Positions 35,002 through 43,539 of a stretch of DNA of 64,000 nt are shown one piece after another. The stretch is taken from positions 156,193-220,192 of the forward strand of contig NZ_SSXV01000006.1 in NCBI RefSeq assembly GCF_009469595.2, written 5' to 3'. The notes beneath the pieces are model-generated. The model saw only the letters and a program-made list of their open reading frames with translations, was not told where the DNA came from and ran no database searches. A program made the translations under genes and the position numbers. The stretch's first letter is position 1. Each line of letters starts with the position of its first letter. Source of the DNA: Thauera sp. 2A1 (GTDB taxonomy: Bacteria > Pseudomonadota > Gammaproteobacteria > Burkholderiales > Rhodocyclaceae).

Positions 35002-37246
35002 ACCCTTGCGTCGCCTGTTGCCGCTGGCGCTCGCCGGCTTGCTCGCCGCGTGCGGGACCAACACTGCGCTCGACCGCAGCCGCGCCGAGTTCATCAGCGG
35101 CGATCCGCTCGCCGCGCTTGCCGCGCTCGAGCAGCGGGTGCGCGACGAGCCGCGCAACCTCGAACTGCGCGCCTTCTATCTGCGCCAGCGCGAGCGCCTG
35201 GCGAGCGAGTACCTGACGGCGGCCGAGCACGCGCGAACCTTGGGGGAGTTCGACCGCGCCGAGCAGTTGTACCGCCGCGCGCAGGGCATCGACCCGACGC
35301 ATCCGCGTGCGGCAGCGGGCATCGAGTCGCTCGCCGACGAGCGCCGCCGCCAGGTGCGGCTGTCGGAGGCCGAAGTCGCGCTGGCACGGGGCGATGCGGC
35401 GGGCGCGGAGCGGCTTGCGCGTTCGGTGCTGGCAGAGGTGCCGGCGAATGCGCACGCGCAGCGTCTGCTGCGCGAGGCCGACGAAGGGCGGACCGCGGAG
35501 CGATTGCGGTCGGCAAGCCTGGCGGGCGGTCCGATGGACAGGAAGGTGTCATTGCAATTCCGCGAGGCTCCGTTGCGTGCGGTGTTCGAGGCGCTGTCGC
35601 ATGCCGCCGGGCTGAGTTTCGTCTTCGACCGCGAGATGCGTGACGATGCCCTCGTGACGCTGGTGGTGCGCGACCGCACCGTGGGTGAGGTGCTCAAGCT
35701 GCTCGCCACCACGCAACAGATCGAGACGCGATTGATCGACCCGCACCTGGTGCTGGTGTACCCGTCGACGCCAGCCAAGCAGCGCGACTATCAGGACCTG
35801 GTGTCGCGCAGCTTCTATCTCGTGCATGCCGACACCAAGCAGGCACAGGCGCTGGTGAAGCAGGTGGTGAAGACGCGTGACATCTTCATCGACGAGAAGC
35901 TGAACCTGCTGGTGATAAAGGACACGCCGGAGGCGGTGCGCCTTGCGGAGCGGCTGATCGCCTCGCTGGACGTGGCCGAGCCCGAGGTGATGCTGGAGGT
36001 CGAGGTGCTCGAGGTGGCGCGCACCAAGCTGCGCGATATCGGTCTCGAGTTTCCCGACGAGATCGGCTATGGCCTGCTCGCCAGCCGCAATGGCGGCGCG
36101 CTGGTGCAGGGCAACGTCAATCTGCGGCGCGGCGGTGAGCTGGCGCCCTTCGCCGCCAACCCGGCGGCGGTGCTGCGCCTGCTGAGCGAGGACGGCGACA
36201 GCAGCACGCTGGCGAATCCTCGCATCCGGGTCAAGAACCGCGCCTCGGCCAAGGTGCACATCGGCGAGAAAGTGCCGGTGTTCACCACGACCTCCACCGC
36301 CAACGTCGGCGTGGCGGCGTCGGTCAGCTACCTGGATGTCGGCCTCAAGCTCGAAGTGGAGCCCAGCGTGACCCTCGACGACCAGGTGGCGATCAAGGTC
36401 GGGCTGGAGGTCAGCAACATCGTGCGCGAAGTGCCGGGGCCGGAAGGCTCGCTCGCCTACCAGTTGGGCACGCGCAGCGCGACCACCACGCTGCGGCTGA
36501 AGAACGGCGAGACGCAGGTGCTCGCCGGCCTCATCAACGACCAGGACCGCGTCACCGCCCGCCACCTGCCCGGGCTGGGCGAGCTGCCGGTGCTGGGGCG
36601 GCTGTTCTCGTCACAGCGCGACGACGGCTCGAAGACCGAGATCGTGCTGCTGATCACGCCGCGCATCGTGCGCAACGTGGTGCCGCCGGTTTCCGCCCGC
36701 GACGATCTGCCGGCAGGCACCGAGGCCAGCATCGGCGCGCTGCCGTTGCGCATGGCCGGCGGAGCGCAGGGCAGCCTGAGCCTGCGCGCGGCAGGGCCGG
36801 CGATGTCCGCTGCGGGCGGCCTGCCTGTGGCCTTGCCGCCGCCGGCCGCTTCATCGAGCGGACCGGCAACTGCGCCGGGGGCCGCCGGGGCGGGCCTTCG
36901 CGACCTTGTGGTGCGCTTGACGGGGCCGGAGACGGCCAAGCCCGGCAGTACGGTGACGCTGGCCTTGGAACTGGGGGGCAGCGGCCGCCACGACGGCGGT
37001 GTGATCGACGTCGGTTACGATCCGGCGCTGCTGGAGCCGGTGGGCTTCGCCGCCGTGGTGGCGGGCCAGGCCTCGGTGGCGCTGGTGCCGGGCACGCTGC
37101 CGAGCCAGTTGCCGCTCTCCTTCCGTGTGAAGGCGGAGGGACAGGGGATGGCCAGCATTGCGGTGACCGGTGTCACGCTGCAGGTCGGCGGGCAGCGCAT
37201 GGCGAGCCCGGCGAGCAGCTCGACGACGATCAACGTCTTGCCATGA
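34985..37246 (+). CDS. gspD: Outer-membrane secretin with TPR-like N-terminus and cohesin-like C-terminus
   Basis: Lipoprotein secretin of 753 aa; the lipobox LAAC places Cys23 at the mature N-terminus. Residues about 35-180 form TPR-like helical repeats (GDPLAALAALEQRV, LGEFDRAEQLYRRAQGIDP, ALARGDAAGAERLARSVL). A short STN/N0 domain follows near 190-260, then N1 (YLVHADTKQAQALVKQV) and the secretin barrel (about 330-570, with VPVFTTTSTANVGVAASVSY and LPGLGELPVLGRLFSS). After a Pro/Ala linker, residues about 640-753 look like a cohesin domain (GSTVTLALELGGSGRHDGGV, then DVGYDPALLEPVG). Canonical GspD has neither end domain. Its N-terminal half recalls MshL/MshN organisation. Confidence 0.88.
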   Translation: MNPLNRPLRRLLPLALAGLLAACGTNTALDRSRAEFISGDPLAALAALEQRVRDEPRNLELRAFYLRQRERLASEYLTAAEHARTLGEFDRAEQLYRRAQGIDPTHPRAAAGIESLADERRRQVRLSEAEVALARGDAAGAERLARSVLAEVPANAHAQRLLREADEGRTAERLRSASLAGGPMDRKVSLQFREAPLRAVFEALSHAAGLSFVFDREMRDDALVTLVVRDRTVGEVLKLLATTQQIETRLIDPHLVLVYPSTPAKQRDYQDLVSRSFYLVHADTKQAQALVKQVVKTRDIFIDEKLNLLVIKDTPEAVRLAERLIASLDVAEPEVMLEVEVLEVARTKLRDIGLEFPDEIGYGLLASRNGGALVQGNVNLRRGGELAPFAANPAAVLRLLSEDGDSSTLANPRIRVKNRASAKVHIGEKVPVFTTTSTANVGVAASVSYLDVGLKLEVEPSVTLDDQVAIKVGLEVSNIVREVPGPEGSLAYQLGTRSATTTLRLKNGETQVLAGLINDQDRVTARHLPGLGELPVLGRLFSSQRDDGSKTEIVLLITPRIVRNVVPPVSARDDLPAGTEASIGALPLRMAGGAQGSLSLRAAGPAMSAAGGLPVALPPPAASSSGPATAPGAAGAGLRDLVVRLTGPETAKPGSTVTLALELGGSGRHDGGVIDVGYDPALLEPVGFAAVVAGQASVALVPGTLPSQLPLSFRVKAEGQGMASIAVTGVTLQVGGQRMASPASSSTTINVLP

Positions 37247-37719
37247 TGTGGTCGCGGCGCGGTTTCACGCTGATCGAGCTGGTGGTCACGGTGGCCATCG
37301 TCGGGATCCTTGCTGCGGGCGCCATGCCGTTGGCCGAGCTCGCCGCACAGCGCATGAAGGAATCGGAACTGCGCACCGCGCTGCGCCAGATCCGCGACGG
37401 GCTCGATGCCTACAAGGCCGCAGTGGACGCCCTGCGCATCGAAGTCAGGACGGGGGCTTCGGGTTACCCGCCCGATCTTGGGACCCTGGTCAATGGCGTC
37501 ACGGATGCGACCGACCCCGACGGCCGCAAGATCTACTTTTTGCGGCGCCTCCCCCGCGACCCCTTCTTCGCCGACGCCAGCGCACCGGCCGACAAGACCT
37601 GGGGCAGGCGCAGTTATGCCAGTCCGCCCAGTGCGCCGCGCGAGGGCGCCGACGTGTTCGACGTGTATTCGCTTTCCGAGCGCGTGGGCCTCAACGGCGT
37701 GCCCTATCGGGAGTGGTGA
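37243..37719 (+). CDS. GspG/GspH-like pseudopilin
   Basis: Pseudopilin of 158 aa with prepilin motif RRG/FTLIELVVTVAIVGILAAG (Glu +5). The remainder has a DPDGRKIYFLRRLPRDPFF segment typical of GspG-like proteins. It overlaps the secretin stop (ATGA) and is followed by another pseudopilin after two bases. The prepilin peptidase needed to process it is not in the window. Confidence 0.85.
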   Translation: MMWSRRGFTLIELVVTVAIVGILAAGAMPLAELAAQRMKESELRTALRQIRDGLDAYKAAVDALRIEVRTGASGYPPDLGTLVNGVTDATDPDGRKIYFLRRLPRDPFFADASAPADKTWGRRSYASPPSAPREGADVFDVYSLSERVGLNGVPYREW

Positions 37720-37721
37720 GC

Positions 37722-38108
37722 ATGGCGCAGGGACGGACCGCGCGCGGCGGCTTCACGCTGATCGAGCTGCTGGTGGTGATGGCCATCATCGCCACGCTGC
37801 TGTCGATCGCCGCACCGCGCTATTTCAACCATCTCGACCGTGCGCGCGAGAACACGCTGCATCAGTCGCTGGCCGTGATGCGCGACGCGATCGACAAGTT
37901 TCGCGCCGATACGGGCGCCTACCCCAAGGATCTTGACGAACTGGTGAGCCGTCGCTATCTGCGCGCAGTGCCGGTGGACCCCATCACCGACGCGGCCAGC
38001 ACCTGGCAGCTCGTGCCGCCGCGCGAAGGCGAGGAGGGCGGTATGGCCGATGTGCGCAGTGGCGCGGCGGGCACTGCACACGACGGGCGGGCCTATGCAG
38101 ACTGGTAG
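37722..38108 (+). CDS. GspG-like minor pseudopilin
   Basis: Pseudopilin of 128 aa, starting at the ATG 37722. The prepilin motif is RGG/FTLIELLVVMAIIATLLSI with Glu +5, followed by ARENTLHQSLAVMRDAIDKF and YPKDLDELVSRRYLRAVPVDPITD, a shortened GspG globular domain. The ending GRAYADW resembles the C-terminus of the preceding pilin (VPYREW). The last 14 nt overlap the next gene. Confidence 0.85.
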   Translation: MAQGRTARGGFTLIELLVVMAIIATLLSIAAPRYFNHLDRARENTLHQSLAVMRDAIDKFRADTGAYPKDLDELVSRRYLRAVPVDPITDAASTWQLVPPREGEEGGMADVRSGAAGTAHDGRAYADW

Positions 38109-38613
38109 CGAGAGGCACGCCGAGGGCGGATATACCTACCTGCTGGTGCTGTTCCTGGTTGCCGGACTGGGCCTGTTCGCGGCGCAGGCCGGCGTGGTGT
38201 GGCAGGCGGCGACGCAGCGCGAGCGCGAGGCCGAGCTGCTGGCGATCGGCAGCGAGATGGCGCGGGCGCTGGCGCGCTATCGAGACCAGACGCCGGTGGG
38301 CCAGCCGCCGTGGCCCGGCCGGCTGGAACAGCTCGTCGAGGATAAACGCTTCCCGACGACACGGCGCCATTTGCGGCGGGTCTATCGCGATCCGCTCACC
38401 GGTCGTGCCGAGTGGGGGCTGGTTCGAGAAGGCGAGGCCATCGTCGGCGTTCACAGCCTGTCGAAGCTCACACCCATCCGCCGCCACGAGCTGCCGCCGG
38501 CGCTGGATGAAGCAGCCAAGGGGGCTGCAAGCTACACCGAGTGGATCTTCCGCCCGGTTGCGCCGGCCGCGCCGGGCGGCGCATCCAGGGCGCTGAATGG
38601 GGCGCGGAGATGA
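38095..38613 (+). CDS. Prepilin-like type II secretion protein
   Basis: A 172-aa protein with a prepilin-like N-terminus, EGG/YTYLLVLFLVAGLGLFAAQ. The first mature residue is Tyr and Glu +5 is lacking, as in GspK-like minor pseudopilins and related proteins. The globular part has LVEDKRFPTTRRHLRRVYRDP and the RHELPPAL stretch found in uncharacterised T2SS-associated proteins. The lack of Glu +5 suggests a tip or initiation role. Confidence 0.7.
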   Translation: MQTGSERHAEGGYTYLLVLFLVAGLGLFAAQAGVVWQAATQREREAELLAIGSEMARALARYRDQTPVGQPPWPGRLEQLVEDKRFPTTRRHLRRVYRDPLTGRAEWGLVREGEAIVGVHSLSKLTPIRRHELPPALDEAAKGAASYTEWIFRPVAPAAPGGASRALNGARR

Positions 38614-39515
38614 ATGCAATGCCTGCAGTCGCAGATGAGAGCCCGCGCGAATGTGTGCGTGGCATGGCGGGTGCCGAGTGCGAAGGCGCGCGCGACGGCA
38701 CGGCCTGCGTCGACGCCGCGGGCACCCCGCATGGGCCTGCGCGCGGCGAGGTGCGCATCGTCTCCCTGGTGCCGTCACTCACCGAGCTGGTGTGCGAACT
38801 GGGCTTGCGCGACGAGCTCGTCGGGCGCACCGGCTTCTGCATCCATCCGCGCGAGGCATTGCGCAGCGTGCCGAAGGTGGGCGGCACCAAGGATGTGAAG
38901 CTCGACGTGGTGCGCGCGCTGGCGCCCACCCACCTGATCGTGAACATCGACGAGAACCGGCGCGAGACCGTCGATGAGCTCGCGGCCTTCGTGCCGCACG
39001 TGATCGTCACCCACCCTTGCGCGCCGCGCGACAACCTCGCGCTGTACCGGCTGTTCGGCTCCATCTTCGGCTGCGAGGAACGCGCGGCTGCGCTGGAGGC
39101 GGATCTGCTGGCGGCGCTGGACGAGGCGGCTGCGGTGGCGGCGGAGCAGCCGCCCGAGCGCGTGCTGTACCTGATCTGGCGCGAGCCGTGGATGACGGTG
39201 GCGCGCGATACCTACATCGCGGCGATGCTGGCCGAAGTGGGCTGGCGGACGCTGCCGGATGTCGACGGCGGCGCGGCCGGCGCGGCGCGTTATCCGGCCT
39301 TCGACTGGAACGCGCCCTGGCTGGCGGCGGTGCAGCGCGTGCTGTTGTCGTCCGAGCCCTATCGCTTCCGCGAGGCCCATGTCGCCGAGGTACGGGCGCT
39401 CGTCGGCCGGGCGGCGATGCTGATCGACGGCGAGATGGCGTCATGGTACGGCAGCCGCGTCATCGCAGGGCTGCGTTATCTGGCAGCGCTGCGGCGACGA
39501 AGCGTTCCGGCGTGA
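38610..39515 (+). CDS. Helical-backbone metal-receptor (BtuF-like) protein
   Basis: A 301-aa protein with the fold of vitamin B12/iron ABC-transporter binding proteins: IVSLVPSLTELVCELGLRDE, GRTGFCIHP, LVVRALAPTHLIVNIDE-like strands, VTHPCAPRDNLALYRLFG and WREPWMTVARDTYIAAML. There is no signal peptide; about 45 polar residues precede the domain. It is either cytoplasmic or mis-started. The start overlaps the preceding pseudopilin stop (ATGA). No permease or ATPase partner is nearby. Its 3' end overlaps the convergent PIN gene by 56 nt. Confidence 0.78.
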   Translation: MNAMPAVADESPRECVRGMAGAECEGARDGTACVDAAGTPHGPARGEVRIVSLVPSLTELVCELGLRDELVGRTGFCIHPREALRSVPKVGGTKDVKLDVVRALAPTHLIVNIDENRRETVDELAAFVPHVIVTHPCAPRDNLALYRLFGSIFGCEERAAALEADLLAALDEAAAVAAEQPPERVLYLIWREPWMTVARDTYIAAMLAEVGWRTLPDVDGGAAGAARYPAFDWNAPWLAAVQRVLLSSEPYRFREAHVAEVRALVGRAAMLIDGEMASWYGSRVIAGLRYLAALRRRSVPA

Positions 39516-39960
39516 GGATGGCGAAGCGTTCCCGCACCAGGCGGTGACGGGCGAGCTTGAGCAGGGCCTTGTCCCGCGTGACGAGATGTGTCGCCATCGC
39601 CTGCGCGGCGATCTCGAGGAACTTCTGGTCGTCGCGGTCGCGACACTGCGGGAGCAGGGGCGGCAAGTCGATCGACGCCGGCTGCGGCGGCGCGGCCTCG
39701 CGTGTGCCTGGCGTGGCGGCGGGAAGCACCATCACACGCGCCCGGTAGGCGGCGAGCAGTTGGGCCTGCGCTTCGATGGCCACGCCGAACTGCGAGTAGG
39801 CGAGCACGCGGCGCAATTCTTCCAGCGCGTCTTCGCGGCTGTGCAGCGTGATCGTGCCGCCGGCAATCAGGCGCTCGAGCGACTGCAGGGCGGGATCGCG
39901 AAACATCCAGATCGCCAGCACGGTGTTGGTGTCGAGGACGAGGCGCACTGGAGCATTCAT
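39460..39960 (-). CDS. PIN-domain protein (putative toxin component)
   Basis: A 166-aa PIN-fold ribonuclease-like protein: VLDTNTVLAIWMFRDP at the N-terminus (first acidic residue), SREDALEELRRVL, CRDRDDQKFLEIA and the THLVTRDKALLKLAR segment with later Asp residues. The family is annotated as a PIN-family TA toxin, but no antitoxin gene is adjacent; phaC lies upstream with a terminator between. I chose the ATG at 39960 (MNAPVRLVLDTN). Confidence 0.8.
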   Translation of the reverse strand: MNAPVRLVLDTNTVLAIWMFRDPALQSLERLIAGGTITLHSREDALEELRRVLAYSQFGVAIEAQAQLLAAYRARVMVLPAATPGTREAAPPQPASIDLPPLLPQCRDRDDQKFLEIAAQAMATHLVTRDKALLKLARHRLVRERFAILTPERFVAAALPDNAALR

Positions 39961-39967
39961 CGGTGAG

Positions 39968-40003
39968 GAAAAAGAAAAAAGGGAAGGGTCACCCCTTCCC
40001 TCT
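39968..40003 (-). terminator. Intrinsic terminator of phaC
   Basis: On the minus strand GGGAAGGGG and CCCTTCCC pair around a short loop (40000-39981), followed by TTTTTTCTTTTT (39980-39969). It lies about 22 nt after the phaC stop and separates phaC from the PIN gene. Confidence 0.88.
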
Positions 40004-40024
40004 TTCATCATGCGCAGGCTGCGG

Positions 40025-41851
40025 TCAGGCGGCCTTCTTGGCGTCGATGCGGATCTTCACGAAGGAGCCCGGCGCGTCTTCCAGCACCTTGAGCTTGCCC
40101 TTGGCGGGATCGCGCGGCTCGACCTGCTCGCTGTCGTGCGCCGTCACCCAGGACTGCCAGTCGGTCCACCAGGAACCGGCGTGTTGCTGCGAACCTTCGA
40201 ACCAGGCATCGGAGGTGGCGGGGAGCTTGGCGGCCGAGTTGATCCAGTAGCCGTACTTGTTGGCTGCCGGCGGGTTGACGATGCCGGCGATGTGGCCGGA
40301 TCCGCCCAGCACGAAGCGCACGGGCCCACCGAAGTTGCGCGCGCCGATGTAGGTGCTCTTCCACGGTGCGATGTGGTCTTCGATCGTCGAGATGAAGTAG
40401 CAGGGTGCCTTGATCTTGCCGAGGTCGATCTTGACGCCGTTGATCTCGATGCCGCCCGGCTCGGACAGCTTGTTTTCCATGTACAGCTTGCGCAGGTAGA
40501 AGCTGTGCATCTTGGCCGGCATGCGGGTGGAATCGGAGTTCCAGTACAGCAGGTCGAACGGGAACGGGTCCTTGCCCATCAGGTAGTTGTTCACCACGAA
40601 GGACCAGATCAGGTCGTTCGAGCGCAGCATGTTGAACGTGCCGGCCATCTCGGAACCTTCGAGGTAGCCGCGTTCGAACATCTTCTTCTCGAGGCTGGAG
40701 ACCTGGGTCTCGTCGATGAAGACGCCCAGTTCGCCCGGCTCGGAGAAATCGGTCATGGTGGTGAAGAAGGTCGCCGAACCGATGCGGTCGGCCTGCTTCT
40801 TGCCGGCCAGGTAGGCCAGCGTGGTGGCGAGCAGCGTGCCGCCCAGGCAGTAGCCCGCCGCATTCACGGTCTTCTCGCCGGTCTGCTTCTCGATCGCGTC
40901 GAGCGCCGCGACGATGCCTTCCTGCACGTAGGAATCGAAAGTCTTCTCGGCCAGCTTCTCGTCCGGGTTGACCCAGGAGATCACGAACACCGTATGGCCT
41001 TGGTCCACGCACCACTTGATGTACGAGTTCTTCTCGCGCAGGTCGAGGATGTAGAACTTGTTGATCCACGGCGGCACGATCAGCATCGGGCGCTTGTACG
41101 CCTTGTCGGTGCTGGGCGTGTACTGCAGCAACTGCATCATGTCGGTCTGGAAGACGACCTTGCCCGGCGTGGTGGCGACGTTCTTGCCCAGCTCGAAGGC
41201 GGTGGTGTCGGTCATGCGCACGCGCAATTGACCACCGCCATCCTCGACGTCGCGCAGCAGGTTGTTGAGGCCCTTGATCAGGTTCTGACCGTGGCTCTTG
41301 ACCGTCTCGCGGAACACTTCCGGGTTGGTCAGCGCGAAGTTGGACGGCGACAGGGCGTCGATGTACTGACGGGTGTAGAAATTGACCTTCTTCTGCGCCT
41401 GTTCGTCCATGCCGTCCACGCAGCACACGGTGTCGTGGATGTGGCGCGCGGCGATCAGGTAGGACTGCTTGATGAAGTCGAACAGGAAGTGCTGCTCCCA
41501 CTCCTCGTCCTTGAAGCGTTTGTCGCCTTTCTCGGGGGCGGCGACCGGTGCGGCGCTCATGCCGGCGAAGCGCATCATCGAGTGCTGCCACAGCGAGAAG
41601 TAGTCCCACACCAGGTTCATCTGGGTCTGGGCCAGCTTGTACGGGTTGGCGAGCAGCTTGGCCATCATGTCCATGAAGGCCTGGGCGATGCCCAGCTCGT
41701 CGGCCGGGGTATTGACGCCTTTCTTCAACTGGCGCTGGACATGGTCGCTGATCAGGTGCGAAGCGCGGCGGGCGACTTCAGCGTAGGTCTTGGCGACTTC
41801 CTGCGGATCGGGCAGTTCGGCGTATTGGGTTTCGGGGGTGGGTGCAGCCAT
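40025..41851 (-). CDS. phaC: Class I poly(3-hydroxyalkanoate) synthase
   Basis: Polymerises 3-hydroxybutyryl-CoA into PHB on carbonosome granules. It is 608 aa, the class I size. The lipase-like box is GYCLGG with nucleophile Cys335; the other triad residues are Asp492 (STIEDHIAPW) and His520 (GGSGHIAG). No phaA, phaB or phasin gene adjoins it; the thiolase at 45320 may supply acetoacetyl-CoA. The gene is followed by a strong terminator and preceded by an MBL-fold hydrolase gene on the same strand 38 nt away. Confidence 0.96.
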   Translation of the reverse strand: MAAPTPETQYAELPDPQEVAKTYAEVARRASHLISDHVQRQLKKGVNTPADELGIAQAFMDMMAKLLANPYKLAQTQMNLVWDYFSLWQHSMMRFAGMSAAPVAAPEKGDKRFKDEEWEQHFLFDFIKQSYLIAARHIHDTVCCVDGMDEQAQKKVNFYTRQYIDALSPSNFALTNPEVFRETVKSHGQNLIKGLNNLLRDVEDGGGQLRVRMTDTTAFELGKNVATTPGKVVFQTDMMQLLQYTPSTDKAYKRPMLIVPPWINKFYILDLREKNSYIKWCVDQGHTVFVISWVNPDEKLAEKTFDSYVQEGIVAALDAIEKQTGEKTVNAAGYCLGGTLLATTLAYLAGKKQADRIGSATFFTTMTDFSEPGELGVFIDETQVSSLEKKMFERGYLEGSEMAGTFNMLRSNDLIWSFVVNNYLMGKDPFPFDLLYWNSDSTRMPAKMHSFYLRKLYMENKLSEPGGIEINGVKIDLGKIKAPCYFISTIEDHIAPWKSTYIGARNFGGPVRFVLGGSGHIAGIVNPPAANKYGYWINSAAKLPATSDAWFEGSQQHAGSWWTDWQSWVTAHDSEQVEPRDPAKGKLKVLEDAPGSFVKIRIDAKKAA

Positions 41852-41889
41852 GTTGTCAGGAACTCCTGTTTTGCGATCGTTCTGGGCGT

Positions 41890-42921
41890 TCAGCTTGTCC
41901 GGATGAACCGGATCAGGTCATCGCTGCCGACCACTCGACGAAGCGCGCCCTGCTTTTCGAGGTGGTTGAGGTGGGCAATCGCCTCACCCATGGCAAACAT
42001 GCTCTGATGGGTGTCGAGCTCGCGCGGAAACAGCGTGCCAAGCAATTCACCCGCGCAGCGCGGCACGCCACACTCGGCCAGCAGTGCGGCGCAGCGGTCG
42101 CGGTGATGCTCGGCGAGCTGATCCACTCGCGCGCGTATCCCCTTGAAAGGTTTACCGTGCGATGGTAGCACGAGCGTGTCGTCGGGCAAGCTGCAGAATC
42201 CCCTGATTGAGTCGAGGAAGCGGCCCAGCGGGTCGTCATGTGGCGTTGCGGCATACACGCTGATGTTGGTCGAGATCCGCGGCAGCAGCATGTCGCCCGA
42301 AATCAGGATGCCGAGCGTCTCGCAGTAAAGGCTGGCGTGCTCCGGCGCGTGGCCGTAGCCGGCGATGACGCGCCAGTCGTTGCCGCCGATACGCAGCGTT
42401 TCGCCCTCCAGCATCCGGTTGAATCGCGCCGGCATCGCCGGGATGCCGTGGCGGTAGGCGTTGCCGCGGCTCGCCAGGGCCTCGGCGCGCGCTTCGGCGA
42501 GGCCGTGGGCGCGGAACTGCGCCACCATGTCGGCGATCGAGTAGCCCGGCAACTGGTGCCAGATGGCCTGGCCGCCGAGGAACTCGCCCAGCGTCATGTG
42601 AATCTCGCCGTCGTCACGCGCGGCGAGCCAGGTGGCGAGGCCGACGTGGTCGGGATGATGATGGGTGACGACGACCCGGCGCAGCGGCCGCGATTCCTCG
42701 CCGAGGATGCGCGTCCAGGCGTCGCGCGTGCGGTCGTTGCCGTAGCCGGTGTCCACCGCCACCAGCGCGTCGCCGTCGTCGAGCAGCCAAAGGTTGATGT
42801 GGTCGAGCGCGAAGGGCAGGGGCATGCGCACCCAGCGCAGGCCGGGTGCGATGGTCACCGCCGTGCCTTCGGCGGGGAGGTCGGGGAAGGGGTAATCCAG
42901 GATGCTGTCGAGTGCGTTCAT
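41890..42921 (-). CDS. MBL-fold metallo-hydrolase
   Basis: Metallo-beta-lactamase superfamily hydrolase of 343 aa. The metal motif THHHPDHVG lies near residues 84-92, GYGHAPEHASLY provides a later His and PSHGKPF a further ligand. The C-terminal 80 residues form a winged-helix-like domain (ELDTHQSMFAMGEAIAHLNHLEKQG). I chose the ATG at 42921; a GTG 24 nt upstream is in frame. It may be a thioesterase or lactonase; the setting next to LiuR-like and acyl-CoA genes fits a thioester hydrolase. It is divergent from the MerR gene. Confidence 0.82.
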   Translation of the reverse strand: MNALDSILDYPFPDLPAEGTAVTIAPGLRWVRMPLPFALDHINLWLLDDGDALVAVDTGYGNDRTRDAWTRILGEESRPLRRVVVTHHHPDHVGLATWLAARDDGEIHMTLGEFLGGQAIWHQLPGYSIADMVAQFRAHGLAEARAEALASRGNAYRHGIPAMPARFNRMLEGETLRIGGNDWRVIAGYGHAPEHASLYCETLGILISGDMLLPRISTNISVYAATPHDDPLGRFLDSIRGFCSLPDDTLVLPSHGKPFKGIRARVDQLAEHHRDRCAALLAECGVPRCAGELLGTLFPRELDTHQSMFAMGEAIAHLNHLEKQGALRRVVGSDDLIRFIRTS

Positions 42922-43046
42922 GATCTCTTTTCGGCTCAGAGGCACGCGCCGTGCCGCGAGGCGTGCGCTGATCGCATGCGCAGCGCGAGGCGGCCGCGAA
43001 TCAGCGGTTTGGCATGGAGGGCGGGCGGTTGAAGAGCTTTGGGGCT

Positions 43047-43062
43047 AGAATTTCGAAATTCT
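43047..43062. promoter_or_regulatory. 16-bp palindromic operator upstream of the MerR gene
   Basis: AGAATTTCGAAATTCT is a perfect palindrome in the divergent region between the MBL hydrolase and the MerR gene, 18 nt before the MerR start. It is placed for autoregulation or for another dimeric repressor. Its sequence differs from the 43540 palindrome. Confidence 0.55.
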
Positions 43063-43079
43063 GACGCATAACGGCGACT

Positions 43080-43523
43080 ATGGGCGACGAAAAGACCTTC
43101 ACGATCACCGAGCTCGCGCGCGAGTTCGACATCACGCCACGCGCCATCCGCTTCTACGAGGACGAAGGGCTGCTGACGCCCGCCCGCGCCGGGCGCACGC
43201 GGGTCTACAGCAAGGCTGACCGCACCCGGCTGAAGCTCACCCTGCGCGGCAAGCGGCTGGGGCTGTCGCTGGCCGAGATTCGCGAACTGATCGAGATGTA
43301 CGGTGGTGTGCATGATTCCGTTCCGCAACTGCAGCGTTTCCTGGGCGTGCTCGCCACGCGTCGTGCCGCGCTCGAGCAGCAGCGGCTGGACATCCAGGCG
43401 GTGTTGCTCGAGATCGACATGCTCGAACAGCAATGCCACGCGCTGCTCGGCAAGAATGTCGAAGGCGCGGAGGCGGCACGCGAGGAGCTCGAGAAGCACA
43501 TCAACAGCAGCAGCGACGCTTGA
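43080..43523 (+). CDS. liuR: MerR-family regulator, LiuR-like
   Basis: A 147-aa regulator with an N-terminal MerR helix-turn-helix (FTITELAREFDITPRAIRFY, residues 7-26, then EDEGLLTPARAGRTRVYS) and a C-terminal coiled coil (about 85-135). It lacks the metal-binding cysteines of metal sensors. LiuR-type MerR proteins control leucine/isovalerate degradation in proteobacteria, and the surrounding genes fit. A perfect palindrome follows the gene in front of the thioesterase. Confidence 0.82.
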   Translation: MGDEKTFTITELAREFDITPRAIRFYEDEGLLTPARAGRTRVYSKADRTRLKLTLRGKRLGLSLAEIRELIEMYGGVHDSVPQLQRFLGVLATRRAALEQQRLDIQAVLLEIDMLEQQCHALLGKNVEGAEAAREELEKHINSSSDA

Positions 43524-43539
43524 TTTTTTTCGTGGTTAA

